Source: Alicyclobacillaceae bacterium (GTDB taxonomy: Bacteria > Bacillota > Bacilli > Kyrpidiales > Kyrpidiaceae). Taken from it: a DNA stretch of 64,000 nt. Below the pieces are notes generated by a model that saw only the letters and a list, made by a program, of their open reading frames with translations, was not told the DNA's origin and searched no databases. The stretch is from NCBI GenBank assembly GCA_029961045.1, contig JASBVN010000006.1:1-64000 (forward strand), written 5' to 3'. The translations under genes and the position numbers were made by a program. This document shows, in pieces, positions 34,279-43,187 of this stretch; position 1 is the first letter of the stretch, and the number at the start of each line of letters is the position of its first letter.

Positions 34279-35539
34279 AGTCCCTCTCCTCCGTCCACCA
34301 ATTCTCGAGTTCCCCCAAAGGCACCTCTTTCTGGTTCCCCGTCCGCAAATCGCGCAAGATCGCGACGCCCCGCCGCAGTTCCTCTTCACCGAGGATCAGG
34401 GCCCACCGGGCGCCGGACCGGTCCGCCGCCTTCAACTGGGCTTTCAGGCTTTTCCCGTCAAAACCGCGAAGGGCCCGGCACCCGGCACGCCGCAACCGGC
34501 GCAAGTGCCGGGTCAAAGCGGCGTCCGCCTCTTCTCCGACGGCCACGCCGAACAAGTCCACGGCGGTCTTCGCCGGCTCCCCGGCCTGCTTCGCCTTGAG
34601 AGCGAGAATCAAGCGTTCCAAGCCGGCCGCAAACCCGATACCGGGGCGCTCAGGCCCTCCCAACTCCCGAACCAGCCCGTTGTACCGCCCTCCTCCGAGC
34701 ACCGTGCCTTGAGCGCCGATCGCCCCTTCCACCACTTCAAACGCGGTGCGGGTGTAATAATCCAACCCCCGCACCAAACGGGGATTCAGACGGTACGCGA
34801 TTCCCGCGGCCTCCAGGTGCCGCCTCACCCCTTCGTCGTGGCGCCGGCAAGCGTCGCACAGGGCTTCGGTGATCACCGGGGCGCCGTCGGCAATCCTTCG
34901 GCACGACGCGTTTTTGCAATCCAGCAGCCGGAGCGGATTCCGCTCCAGCCGCTCCCGGCAATCCTCGCACAGCTGTCCAGCGAAGGGACGAAAATATTCT
35001 TGGAGACGCCGCCGGTACTCCGGCCGGCAGTCGGGACAACCGACGCTGTTCAACTCCAACTCCAGGCCCTCCAAACCCGCGGCCGCCAGAAAATCGATCC
35101 CCAACTCGATCACCTCGGCGTCGCAAGCCGGGTCGTCGCTGCCGAACACCTCCACGCCGAACTGGTGAAACTGGCGTTGGCGCCCCGCCTGAGGCCGCTC
35201 GTACCGGAACATCGGGCCGATGTAAAACCATTTCACCGGTTGCGGCAGACTGTAGATCTTGTGTTCCACATACGCCCGAACCGCTCCGGCGGTGCCCTCC
35301 GGACGCAGCGTGACACTCCGCCCGCCCCGATCCTCGAAGGTGTACATTTCCTTTTCTACAATATCCGTGGCCTCGCCGACACCCCGCCGGAACAATTCCG
35401 TGTACTCCAACACCGGCGTGCGCACTTCTTCAAAGCCGTAACGAGCACACAGTTCCCTTGCCGTCCGCTCCAACCGCCACCACAGGGGCGCCTCATCCGG
35501 CAAAATGTCGTGCATACCCCGCGGTTTTTGGATGAACAT
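34256..35539 (-). CDS. hisS: Histidine--tRNA ligase
   Basis: A 427-residue class II synthetase. [13 protein letters not shown] at the N-terminus, motif 2 [18 protein letters not shown], the HisA box [15 protein letters not shown] and GGGRYNGL identify it. A Cys-rich segment ([21 protein letters not shown]) lies in the insertion domain. AAAGGAGGAG precedes the ATG. Upstream is a short leader with its own promoter and terminator hairpin. Confidence 0.96.
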   Translation of the reverse strand: MFIQKPRGMHDILPDEAPLWWRLERTARELCARYGFEEVRTPVLEYTELFRRGVGEATDIVEKEMYTFEDRGGRSVTLRPEGTAGAVRAYVEHKIYSLPQPVKWFYIGPMFRYERPQAGRQRQFHQFGVEVFGSDDPACDAEVIELGIDFLAAAGLEGLELELNSVGCPDCRPEYRRRLQEYFRPFAGQLCEDCRERLERNPLRLLDCKNASCRRIADGAPVITEALCDACRRHDEGVRRHLEAAGIAYRLNPRLVRGLDYYTRTAFEVVEGAIGAQGTVLGGGRYNGLVRELGGPERPGIGFAAGLERLILALKAKQAGEPAKTAVDLFGVAVGEEADAALTRHLRRLRRAGCRALRGFDGKSLKAQLKAADRSGARWALILGEEELRRGVAILRDLRTGNQKEVPLGELENWWTEERDYDGSPQS

Positions 35540-35595
35540 CTTCGCTCCTCCTTTGTGCCTCCCCGCGCCCCTGTTCCGCGGTGCCGCGAAACAAA

Positions 35596-35627
35596 GAAAA
35601 AACCCGCCCCGGGGCCGCAGGGACGGG
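35596..35627 (-). terminator. Attenuator hairpin in the hisS leader
   Basis: On the minus strand CCCGTCCC...GGGGCGGG is followed by TTTTTTC, between the hisS promoter and gene, so full read-through would need control. The bases just before it, AGGTGGACACGG, recall a T-box (AGGGTGGTACCGCG) with bases missing, but there is no room for a stem I after the promoter. Confidence 0.6.
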
Positions 35628-35654
35628 AACCGTGTCCACCTGCTTCACAGTCTC

Positions 35655-35684
35655 ATGATAGCGAACCCGGAGACCGAACGTCAA
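35655..35684 (-). promoter_or_regulatory. SigA-type promoter of hisS-aspS
   Basis: TTGACG (35684-35679), 18-base spacer, TATCAT (35660-35655). It would start transcription about 108 bases before the hisS ATG and about 20 bases before the attenuator hairpin. Confidence 0.55.
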
Positions 35685-35757
35685 GAAACCGGCATATCCA
35701 CAGGCCAAGCCGCCCCCCTCACGCACCGGACGGCGGGCGGGTCGAATGGCAAAATCA

Positions 35758-35766
35758 TGGTATAAT
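35758..35766 (+). promoter_or_regulatory. Extended -10 promoter element
   Basis: TGG-TATAAT on the plus strand is an extended -10 (TGn) with no recognisable -35. It could drive wecB, 150 bases downstream, through the structured element at 35769-35848. Confidence 0.45.
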
Positions 35767-35768
35767 AG

Positions 35769-35848
35769 GGTCCGGCCCAACGGACGGGCTGTTCGGTGAG
35801 GCGGGCGTCTTGCACCCGCCGAATGGACCGTAGCCAACAGGCCGGACC
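35769..35848 (+). other. Structured intergenic element upstream of wecB
   Basis: An 80-base segment with a perfect 9-bp outer stem (GGTCCGGCC with GGCCGGACC) and an inner hairpin GGCGGG-CGTCTTGCA-CCCGCC. ACGG/CCGT and GGCT/AGCC can also pair across each other, pseudoknot-fashion. It has no ORF and no tRNA T-arm. It could be a leader regulator for wecB or a structured DNA site; I do not recognise the class. Confidence 0.4.
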
Positions 35849-35917
35849 TGTGTTAAACTGGACCCAGTTTTCATCTCCGATGATCGATCACACCAAGAAA
35901 GTGGGTTTCGAACGGAC

Positions 35918-37069
35918 ATGGGCAAACGCTTTGCCATCGTCGTGGGAACGCGGCCGGAAATCATCAAAATGGCGCCGGTCATTCGAGAATGTGAAGCCAG
36001 GGGTCTGGATTACCGCCTGGTCCACAGCGGCCAGCACTACGATTACGCCATGGACCGCGCGATTTTTGAGCGGTTTGGCCTGCCGGAACCGCACGTCAAT
36101 CTCGGAGTCGGATCTGGATCCCACGCGGCCGTCACGGCCCGGATCCTCGAACGGCTGGAAACGTACCTCCTCGAGGAAAACATCGAAGCGGTCCTCGTAC
36201 ACGGCGACACCAACACCACTTTGGGCGGAGCACTGGTGGCGGCCAAACTGAACCTTCCCCTCGGCCACGTCGAAGCGGGCCTTCGCAGTTTCGACCGCAC
36301 CATGCCGGAGGAGATCAATCGGGTGCTCACCGACCACGTCTCCACCCATCTGTTCGCGCCGACGGTTGAAGCCGTGGCCAACCTCCGCCGCGAAGGCATT
36401 GTCCAGGGTGTTCACCTGACGGGGCAGACGGCGGTGGACGCCATTGCCTACCTCCTGCCCTCCCTGGGGAACAGCCCGGTGTTGGAAGAGCAGCAACTGG
36501 AGCCCCGGTCGTACCTGTATCTCACCTTGCACCGACAGGAAAACACCGACGATCCGAAGCGGTTGGACCTCATTTTGCAAGGACTTGAGCGCACGGCCAA
36601 ACAGTTCGGCCTTCCCATCATCTGTTCCCTGCATCCGCGAACCCGACGTCGTTTGGAAGATTACGGGTGGTACGAGCGGTTCCGGGAGATCCCCGGGATG
36701 CGGGTCCTCTATCCCCCGGTGGACGTGTTCGATTCCCTCGCTCTCCAGTCCCGGGCCGCCCTCGTCCTGACCGACAGCGGGGGCCTGCAAGAAGAGGCGT
36801 GTATTTTGGGAGTGCCCTGCGTCACGCTGCGCGAAAACACCGAGCGGCCCGAAACCCTCGAAATTGGCGCCAACCGGCTGGCGGGGTACCGGCCCGAAGG
36901 AATCGTGCAAGCCGTCTCCGAGATGCTGGCCGTCCAAGGACCCTGGAACCACCCTTACGGGGACGGCCAAGCCAGCCGCCGGATCCTCGACCTGTTTCTC
37001 GGTTCCGCCGCGCCACAGGACCCCCGTTCGCGGCAGGACCGTCATCCGATGGAGCATTCCGGAATATGA
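35918..37069 (+). CDS. wecB: UDP-N-acetylglucosamine 2-epimerase (non-hydrolysing)
   Basis: A 383-residue GT-B fold enzyme interconverting UDP-GlcNAc and UDP-ManNAc. IVVGTRPEIIKMAPV, VHGDTNTTLGGAL, GHVEAGLRSFDRTMPEEINR, LTLHRQENTDD, LTDSGGLQEEACILG and RENTERPETLEIG are all family motifs. UDP-ManNAc feeds teichoic-acid linkage or other wall polymers. The ATG lacks a strong Shine-Dalgarno (only GTGGG further up), so the start is likely but not certain. It is followed 47 bases later by a DUF3048 lipoprotein. Confidence 0.93.
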   Translation: MGKRFAIVVGTRPEIIKMAPVIRECEARGLDYRLVHSGQHYDYAMDRAIFERFGLPEPHVNLGVGSGSHAAVTARILERLETYLLEENIEAVLVHGDTNTTLGGALVAAKLNLPLGHVEAGLRSFDRTMPEEINRVLTDHVSTHLFAPTVEAVANLRREGIVQGVHLTGQTAVDAIAYLLPSLGNSPVLEEQQLEPRSYLYLTLHRQENTDDPKRLDLILQGLERTAKQFGLPIICSLHPRTRRRLEDYGWYERFREIPGMRVLYPPVDVFDSLALQSRAALVLTDSGGLQEEACILGVPCVTLRENTERPETLEIGANRLAGYRPEGIVQAVSEMLAVQGPWNHPYGDGQASRRILDLFLGSAAPQDPRSRQDRHPMEHSGI

Positions 37070-37116
37070 ATGATAAAAAAGAACCGGACAAGCCGGAATG
37101 CAACGGAGGACACGCC

Positions 37117-38073
37117 ATGTGGAAACGGATTGCGGCCGCCGGAGCGGCCCTCGCGTTGTTGGCGGCGTGCGGCGTTCCACCCGTCGCGAAGCCGGAACCG
37201 TCCCCGGCGCCCGCCCCCGGTCCCAAGCCGGCGCCGGAACCGCCGGCCCCACCTCCTTTGGGGGGCACCATCGCCGTGATGATCGACAACCTACCCGAAG
37301 CCCGGCCTCAGGCCGGTCTGAACGAGGCGTCAATCGTGGTGGAGGCGTTGGCGGAAGGTCCCATCACCCGGTTTGAGGCGTTTTTCACCCATGCGGCGGA
37401 CAAGATCGGCCCCGTGCGCAGCATCCGTCCTTATTTCGTCGAGCTGGCCCGGGGGCTCCGGTCGCCCCTCGCCCACGCAGGCGGAAGTCCCGAAGCCTTA
37501 GCCATGATGAAGCGGGGCGCGGCGGCCGATCTGGATGAAATTTACAATTCGGGCCAGGCATTCTGGCGGGATGAGCACCGTCCCGCCCCCCACAACCTGT
37601 ATACCGATACGGCCCGCTTGGTCGGAGCCGCCCGGACCAAAGGCTACAGCCTCGGAAAGCTCCCGGACACCCCGGTGGGTCCGATGCCGGGATCCGGTAC
37701 CCCGGTCCAGCGCCTGCACCTCCGGTGGTACCATTACACCGTCACATGGGATTGGATCGGCGGACAATTCCGCCGTTCCGAAGACGGAACGCCCCACCTC
37801 TCCGAGAACGGCCGGCAGGTCTCGGCCCCGAACATTGCAGTCCTCGTGGCTCCCGCGCGCATCCTCGACGACCAGGGCCGCCGGGAAATCGACGTCACCG
37901 GTTCGGGAAAAGCATGGTTTTTCACGGGAGGACGCATGTATGCCGGCGCGTGGTCGCGCCGCGAGGGAGAATGGTTCCGCTTCTCCACTCCGGCCGGCGG
38001 GGCAGCCTGGGATGAGGGGCCCCTTTGGATCGAAATCATTTCCGATTCGTCGTGGATGAAAACCGAACCATGA
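37117..38073 (+). CDS. DUF3048 lipoprotein (YerB-like)
   Basis: A 318-residue secreted protein. The signal peptide ends in the lipobox LLAAC (Cys19), then a Pro/Ala-rich linker (about 20-48). The DUF3048 domain follows: IAVMIDNLPEARPQAGL, EGPITRFEAFFTHAADKIGP, VRSIRPYFVELA and AHAGGSPEAL, then a C-terminal half with LRWYHYTVTWDW. Function of the family is unknown; it is envelope-attached in spore formers. GGAGG precedes the ATG by seven bases. Confidence 0.88.
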   Translation: MWKRIAAAGAALALLAACGVPPVAKPEPSPAPAPGPKPAPEPPAPPPLGGTIAVMIDNLPEARPQAGLNEASIVVEALAEGPITRFEAFFTHAADKIGPVRSIRPYFVELARGLRSPLAHAGGSPEALAMMKRGAAADLDEIYNSGQAFWRDEHRPAPHNLYTDTARLVGAARTKGYSLGKLPDTPVGPMPGSGTPVQRLHLRWYHYTVTWDWIGGQFRRSEDGTPHLSENGRQVSAPNIAVLVAPARILDDQGRREIDVTGSGKAWFFTGGRMYAGAWSRREGEWFRFSTPAGGAAWDEGPLWIEIISDSSWMKTEP

Positions 38074-38116
38074 CGGTCTGCTCCCCGTGCAAAGGATCCG
38101 GGTTGCACCCCGGTCC

Positions 38117-39628
38117 TCAGCTTTTCGCCGGTAACCACCGTTCCATTTGCCGTTTCTTTTTTTCGGCCACTTCCCGAATGGTTTCCACATACGCCCGGGG
38201 TTCGCGCGGATTGAAATGGCGACCCGCGACCCGGCCGTCCCGGGTCACCCATTTGGACACCGCACCCCCACCGATCCCGACGACGGTCTGAAATTCTTCC
38301 ATGATACAGATGTTGTACAAACTTTCTTTTCCCGGTTTTGCATATCCTATATTTTCTAGATTTCCTAATATATCCTTTTGCCGGTAGAGGTAATAGGGAC
38401 GGTATCCGCACCGCGAAGCCCATGCCTGGGCTTCCTCCATCATCGCCCGGACCTCGGAAGCGCCGGGGATGGGGTACCGGCCCCGGTGGCGCTTGACCTC
38501 CGCCGTACGTTTAAAGGAAAGGGTGTGAACCGTCACAGAATCGGGCCCCAGGGATTCCAAGCAGGCCAGGGTATGACGGAGGTCCTCGACGGTCTCTCCG
38601 GGCAGTCCCAAAATGATGTCCATATTCACGTTCTCAAAGCCGGCTTCCCGAACCTGTCGATACCGTTTTTCCGTCAGCCCGGCGCTGTGGCCGCGCCCGA
38701 TGGCTCGCAGGGTCTCTCCCTTGAAGGTCTGGGGGTTAACGCTGACGCGCGTCACCCCCCAGCTCCGCATCACTTCCACGCGGTCGGCCGTGAGGGTGTC
38801 GGGACGCCCTGCTTCGACGGTCCATTCGCTCCACGGGCTGCGGCCGGGCAACCGGCGGTCGAGAATCCATAACAGGCGGTCCAGTTCGCCGGCACTGAGG
38901 CTGGTGGGCGTTCCCCCGCCCACATACACCGCCGACACCGACAATCCGGACCGTTCGAGCGCTTCCCCGAGCACCGCCGCCTCGTAATCCAACGCGTGGA
39001 GAAACGGTTCGGCAAAGGCCCGTTTCTCCTGCATCGAATAGGCGGGAAAGGTGCAGTAGGCGCAGTGGGTGGGGCAAAAAGGAATCCCCACGTACACGCT
39101 GACGGAACGGGCATAGAGGGTATACAGGTCGGGCACCACTTCCCGTTGCACGTCCGCAATGCGCGACAACAAATCGATCCGGGCCGGTTCGATCCCGTAA
39201 TCCGCCGCTAGGCGCCGAGCCGTTTCTTCTTTCGTCAATCCCTGCCGCAAAAAACCGTGAAGGAGTTTCATCGGCCGGACGCCCGTCAAAATCCCCCAGG
39301 GCTGTCCGGTGCCGTAACGGCGCGCCAGCAGATCGTGCAACACCTTCAAGACCACCTGTTTTCCCTTGCGGCGGACCGTCGCCTCATCGGGAGCCGCCGG
39401 CAGAGCGACGCGATGTTCTTCATGCCATCCGGCCATGTCTCCCGCCGCCAGGAGCGCGCCGTTCTCCCGGCGCAGCGTAAGCCGGATCGCCAGATCCGCC
39501 TCCCCGGACTCGGCGGCTCGTTCTTGTCCGCTTGTCACGCACACTTCGGCCGTACCGTCAAACAGGAGGATCATCCGCTCAATTTCCACCGGGTACGGGC
39601 ACCCTTCCGCACGAACCTCCACCCGCAT
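38117..39628 (-). CDS. hemZ: Coproporphyrinogen III oxidase-like radical SAM enzyme HemZ
   Basis: A 503-residue radical-SAM protein. The 4Fe-4S motif is FCPTHCAYCTF (CxxxCxxC), preceded by YVGIPF; AVYVGGGTPTSL, VSVNPQTFKGETL and DIILGLPGETVEDL follow, as in HemN/HemZ. The extra N-terminal domain of about 150 residues and the TGVRPMKLLH stretch place it with HemZ of Bacillus. It is thought to act in oxygen-independent haem synthesis. ATG 39628 has CGGAGGG upstream. Confidence 0.9.
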   Translation of the reverse strand: MRVEVRAEGCPYPVEIERMILLFDGTAEVCVTSGQERAAESGEADLAIRLTLRRENGALLAAGDMAGWHEEHRVALPAAPDEATVRRKGKQVVLKVLHDLLARRYGTGQPWGILTGVRPMKLLHGFLRQGLTKEETARRLAADYGIEPARIDLLSRIADVQREVVPDLYTLYARSVSVYVGIPFCPTHCAYCTFPAYSMQEKRAFAEPFLHALDYEAAVLGEALERSGLSVSAVYVGGGTPTSLSAGELDRLLWILDRRLPGRSPWSEWTVEAGRPDTLTADRVEVMRSWGVTRVSVNPQTFKGETLRAIGRGHSAGLTEKRYRQVREAGFENVNMDIILGLPGETVEDLRHTLACLESLGPDSVTVHTLSFKRTAEVKRHRGRYPIPGASEVRAMMEEAQAWASRCGYRPYYLYRQKDILGNLENIGYAKPGKESLYNICIMEEFQTVVGIGGGAVSKWVTRDGRVAGRHFNPREPRAYVETIREVAEKKKRQMERWLPAKS

Positions 39629-39769
39629 GAGCATCCCTCCGCGACAGAACCACCGCAATATCAAACGGATTTCGAAACTTTCAATTCAACTTAACATCTT
39701 TTCAATGAAACGAATTTGTAACAAAATAGACTTCGGATGGACCCGCACGGGCAACGAGGGGGAAACGGG

Positions 39770-40477
39770 ATGACACCAAGAGTCCTGGTCGTGGAACCAG
39801 AACCTCGTGTGGCCCACCAAGTTGCCGACAACTTGCGCAGAAACGGTTTCATTCCCACCGTGGTCTCCCTGGGCCGGCAGGCGTTGGCGGTGATTCAGGA
39901 ACGCCAGGCGGACGTCGTCATTCTCGATGCTTCTGTACCGGACATGTCATGGGAATTGTGCAAGGCCCTGAGGCGGATCCCCCACCGGTTTCTCCTTCTG
40001 CTGTTGAGCCGGCAATGGTTGCAAGCGGCGTCAACCGACCGGTTGGACTCATTTTCTTATGCCGATGAATGGATTTCGAAGCCCTTCCGGCCGGACGAAT
40101 TGGCGGAACGGGTTCGGTCGGTGCTGTTCAGGGGACGCCGGGAACCGATTTTTGCCGACCGCATGAGCTTTAACGACGGCGATCTCGTCATCGATGTCGC
40201 CGCGCGCGCAGCCTACCGCCGCGGACGGCGGGTCCCCTTGACGCCGACAGAGTACCGGTTGCTCCTGGTGTTCGCCCGGTCTGCCGGAGAAGTCCTCCTG
40301 CGGCAGGAGTTGGCCGAATGGATTCTGGGACCCGATTTCGTCGGGGAAGCCAGAACCATCGATGCACACGTGAAAAATCTTCGCGCCAAAATGGAGGACC
40401 AACCCAAACACCCCAAATACATTAAAACGGTGTACGGTACGGGTTACCGGTTTCAAGGCCGTTTGGACGAATCGTAG
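39770..40477 (+). CDS. Orphan OmpR-family response regulator
   Basis: A 235-residue protein with a receiver domain (about 1-115) and a winged-helix C-terminus (about 130-232: LTPTEYRLLLVFARSAGEVL, RTIDAHVKNLRAKME, IKTVYGTGYRF). The phospho-acceptor Asp is in VVILDASVPDM and the Lys in WISKPF is kept. The acidic pocket, usually VDDE, reads VVEPEPR, so one Mg-binding Asp is replaced by Pro. No histidine kinase is adjacent. GAGGGGGAAACGGG precedes the ATG. Its target is unknown. Confidence 0.88.
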   Translation: MTPRVLVVEPEPRVAHQVADNLRRNGFIPTVVSLGRQALAVIQERQADVVILDASVPDMSWELCKALRRIPHRFLLLLLSRQWLQAASTDRLDSFSYADEWISKPFRPDELAERVRSVLFRGRREPIFADRMSFNDGDLVIDVAARAAYRRGRRVPLTPTEYRLLLVFARSAGEVLLRQELAEWILGPDFVGEARTIDAHVKNLRAKMEDQPKHPKYIKTVYGTGYRFQGRLDES

Positions 40478-40540
40478 CTCGGACGACAACCGGCAGTATA
40501 CCCCCGAACGGCGGCGCTGTCAAGGCAAGCCGCACAAAAG

Positions 40541-40568
40541 CATAGGCGGAGCGTCCGCCCCGCCTATG
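40541..40568 (-). terminator. Terminator at the end of selA-selD
   Basis: CATAGGCGG pairs with a CGCCTATG arm; on the minus strand it is followed by CTTTTGTG. It lies between the convergent ends of selD and the response-regulator gene. Confidence 0.65.
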
Positions 40569-40579
40569 TAGAGGGGAGA

Positions 40580-41614
40580 TCACAACACCTCAATCCGCCC
40601 TGCGGGTCCTTCGATGATCTCCCCGATTGCAGCGCTGTCCGCCACCCCCGCCTTCCGGAGGGCTTCCACCAGTTCCTCCGCCCGGTCCTTGGCCACGCAC
40701 AGGAGCAACCCGCCCGAGGTCACGGCATCGCACAAAATCGTCCGCAACACGGGAGGCACGGAGGGGTGGTAATCGACCCAATCCGCCAACCACGCCTCGT
40801 TGTTCCTCGTGCCTCCGGGCACCACTCCTTGCTCCGCCAATTCCCAGGTCCCCGGCAGAACCGGCACCCGGTCCGCCAGAATCCGGATTCCGACACCGCT
40901 GGCCCTGGCGATCTCCGCCGCATGTCCAAGCAGGCCGAAACCCGTCACGTCGGTGCAGGCGTGCACGGAAAACCCCGCGGCCACTTCGGCCGCCGTCTTG
41001 TTCAGCGCCACCATGACTTCCTGCACCCGGCGGATCATGTCGTCCGTCGCCTTTTGCCTCTTGATCGCCGTCGTCACAATTCCCACGCCCACGGGCTTGG
41101 TGAGAATCAACACGTCGTCCGGCCGGGCGCCCGCATTGGTCCACATCGCCTTGGGAGACACGATCCCCGTCACGGCCATGCCGAATTTCGGCTCCGCGTC
41201 GTCGATGGAGTGGCCGCCCACGATCGTCGCGCCGGCCTCCCGAACTTTGTCCGCCCCGCCCCGCAGAATTTCCACGAGGATCCCTTTGTCGAGGCGGCTG
41301 ACGGGAAATCCGACGAGATTGAGCACCGTCAAGGGCCTGCCCCCCATTGCGTATACATCACTGAGGGCGTTGGCCGCGGCAATTTGCCCAAACACGTAAG
41401 GATCGTCTACCACCGGCGTGAAAAAGTCGACAGTCTGTACCAAAGCCAGGTCATCCGACAAACGGTAAACGCCGGCGTCATCCGACGTGTCTAGACCCAC
41501 CAGCAGGTCGGCGTCCGGCGGCATCGGAGGCAGAAGGGCCAATACTTCCTTGAGGTCCCCCGGACCGATCTTACACCCTCACCCGGCCTTGCTGGACAGG
41601 GCCGTCAGCCTCAC
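40580..41614 (-). CDS. selD: Selenide, water dikinase SelD, containing selenocysteine (in-frame TGA)
   Basis: SelD makes selenophosphate from selenide and ATP for Sec-tRNA synthesis. Read through one TGA (41581-41579) the protein is 344 residues and begins MRLTALSSKAG-U-GCKIGPG. SelD proteins carry Cys or Sec followed by GCK at exactly this catalytic site, then the Lys. Downstream are LLVGLDTSDDAGVYRLSDD, ANALSDVYAMGGRPL and VGGHSIDDAEPKFG, the ATP/Mg site. Without read-through only a TTG start at 41542 would remain, losing the active site and the glycine-rich loop. The GTG start overlaps the selA stop by 44 bases. A hairpin follows the TGA at bacterial SECIS spacing. Confidence 0.92.
41554..41581 (-). 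promoter_or_regulatory. Sec TGA codon and SECIS-like hairpin in selD
   Basis: After TGA (41581-41579) come 12 bases, then GGTCC-GGG-GGACC (41566-41554), a perfect 5-bp stem with a GGG loop. In E. coli fdhF the corresponding upper stem-loop begins 11 bases after the UGA and the loop contains G residues needed by SelB. A second possible pairing joins TGAGG, from the codon itself, with CCTCA at 41555-41551, which would compete with the first. Confidence 0.7.
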
Positions 41615-43040
41615 CCGGCTGCCGGGACCGGCTCCGGAGTTGTTCGAAGGCCCTGCGGATTCCTTCGGCACAAAGTTCCAGTTCATGGGGAAAAATCGTC
41701 CGGACATCGAGCCTCACCTCCTCTCGGTGAATCCGCCCCATAATCGGAGGTTCTCCGGTTCTGAGCGCCGTTTCGAGGGCGGCGGCCCCCCATCTCCGGC
41801 CCTCCAGCACCACAGTATAGGTGGGCAGTTCCACCGCCGGCAAGCTTCCCCCTCCTACTTGGGACACATCCGGGGTGACGCGGACCGCCACTTCGCCACC
41901 GGAGGCAGGGCGAATTGCCGCCGCCAACCGCTCCGCCGCCGTTTTCAACTCCTCCGGCCGCCGCCGGAGCATCCACAAAACCGGAATCTCCCTCGCGGCC
42001 CTCTCTTCGTCCAAGTATAGCCGCAACGTCGCTTCCAGCGCCGCCAGGGTGAGTTTATCCACCCGCAACGCCCGCGCCAACTGATGCTTTTTAAGCTTTT
42101 CGACGACATTCTTCTTACCGACGACGATGCCCGCCTGGGCCCCTCCCAGCAACTTGTCCCCGCTGAAGGAAACCACATCGACCCCCGCCGCCACGCACTC
42201 GCGAACCGTGGGCTCGTCCCCGATGCCCCACTTCCTGATGTCGAAGAGCACTCCGCTGCCCAAATCCTCGTATAAAAGGAGACTGTGCTTCCGGCACAGC
42301 GCCGCCAACTCTTCCCGCGAGGGCCGGGAAGTAAAACCCACGATGCGAAAGTTGCTGGTATGGGTGCGCATGATCATCGCCGTTTCGCCGTCGATCGCCC
42401 GTTCATAGTCGTAATCGTGGGTTTTGTTGGTCGTCCCCACCTCCACCAACCGCGCGCCGCTTTCCGCCATGACCTCCGATACCCGGAACGATCCGCCGAT
42501 CTCCACCAACTCTCCCCGGGACACAATGACATTCCGGCCGGAAGCCAAAGTCCGGAGAACCAACAACACCGCCGCGGCGTTGTTGTTGACCACCATAGCC
42601 GCCTCGGCTCCCGTCAGGCGACACAACAAATCCTCCACATGTTCGTGGCGGGACCCGCGCTTTCCCGTCTCCAGCCGCAACTCCAGGTTGCTGTATCCCC
42701 GGGCCACCCGCACGACCTGTTCGACGGCCGACTCGGCCAAGGGGGCCCTTCCGAGGTTGGTGTGCAACACCACCCCGGTGGCGTTGATCACCGGCCGAAG
42801 ATGCGGGCGGAGCTTCGATTCCACCCACTCGGCCGTCTCCCGAGCCAGTTCCTCCAGCTCCGGTACCGAGGCCACGCCCGCCAAAATGCGTTCCCGGTGG
42901 CGGGCCACAGCCCGGGATGCCCCCTCCGCCACCAATTCGCGGGGGGCCCGGCGCTGAAGATCGGCACACACCGGGTGGGACAAAATCCGATGGACGGCGG
43001 GAAGTTGCCGGAGCCGTTCTCTCCGCGTTTCGTCGATCAT
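41571..43040 (-). CDS. selA: L-seryl-tRNA(Sec) selenium transferase
   Basis: A 489-residue PLP enzyme converting Ser-tRNA(Sec) to Sec-tRNA(Sec) with selenophosphate. INATGVVLHTNLGRAPLAE, ELRLETGKRGSRHEHVEDLL, VVNNNAAAVLLVL, EVGTTNKTHDYDYERAI and the PLP Lys in FSGDKLLGGAQAG match SelA. ATG 43040 follows GGAGGGAGGG. It precedes selD and overlaps it, a Sec-synthesis operon. selB and the tRNA-Sec gene are not in this window. Confidence 0.96.
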   Translation of the reverse strand: MIDETRRERLRQLPAVHRILSHPVCADLQRRAPRELVAEGASRAVARHRERILAGVASVPELEELARETAEWVESKLRPHLRPVINATGVVLHTNLGRAPLAESAVEQVVRVARGYSNLELRLETGKRGSRHEHVEDLLCRLTGAEAAMVVNNNAAAVLLVLRTLASGRNVIVSRGELVEIGGSFRVSEVMAESGARLVEVGTTNKTHDYDYERAIDGETAMIMRTHTSNFRIVGFTSRPSREELAALCRKHSLLLYEDLGSGVLFDIRKWGIGDEPTVRECVAAGVDVVSFSGDKLLGGAQAGIVVGKKNVVEKLKKHQLARALRVDKLTLAALEATLRLYLDEERAAREIPVLWMLRRRPEELKTAAERLAAAIRPASGGEVAVRVTPDVSQVGGGSLPAVELPTYTVVLEGRRWGAAALETALRTGEPPIMGRIHREEVRLDVRTIFPHELELCAEGIRRAFEQLRSRSRQPGEADGPVQQGRVRV

Positions 43041-43187
43041 AACCGCCCTCCCTCCGGCGCGACGCGCACCGAATCCGCTCATGGTGCAGGTAACCCCATC
43101 ATATCATACGGGTCCGGCCCGACCAAGGTAGCGCAACCGCGAGGAAGTTGATAGGATGAAAAGGAGGTGGATCGGAAAGGGGTTTCC

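Noticed and set aside
35769-35848. Possible tRNA-Sec gene
   Set aside because: CGGTGAGGCGG recalls the tRNA-Sec D-arm, but there is no GGTTCGA T-arm, no TCA anticodon in a 7-base loop and no CCA end.
39665-39769. Pho-box-like TTAACA/TTTCAA/GTAACA repeats before the response-regulator gene
   Set aside because: The elements are irregularly spaced and occur in a generally AT-rich stretch; too weak to call.
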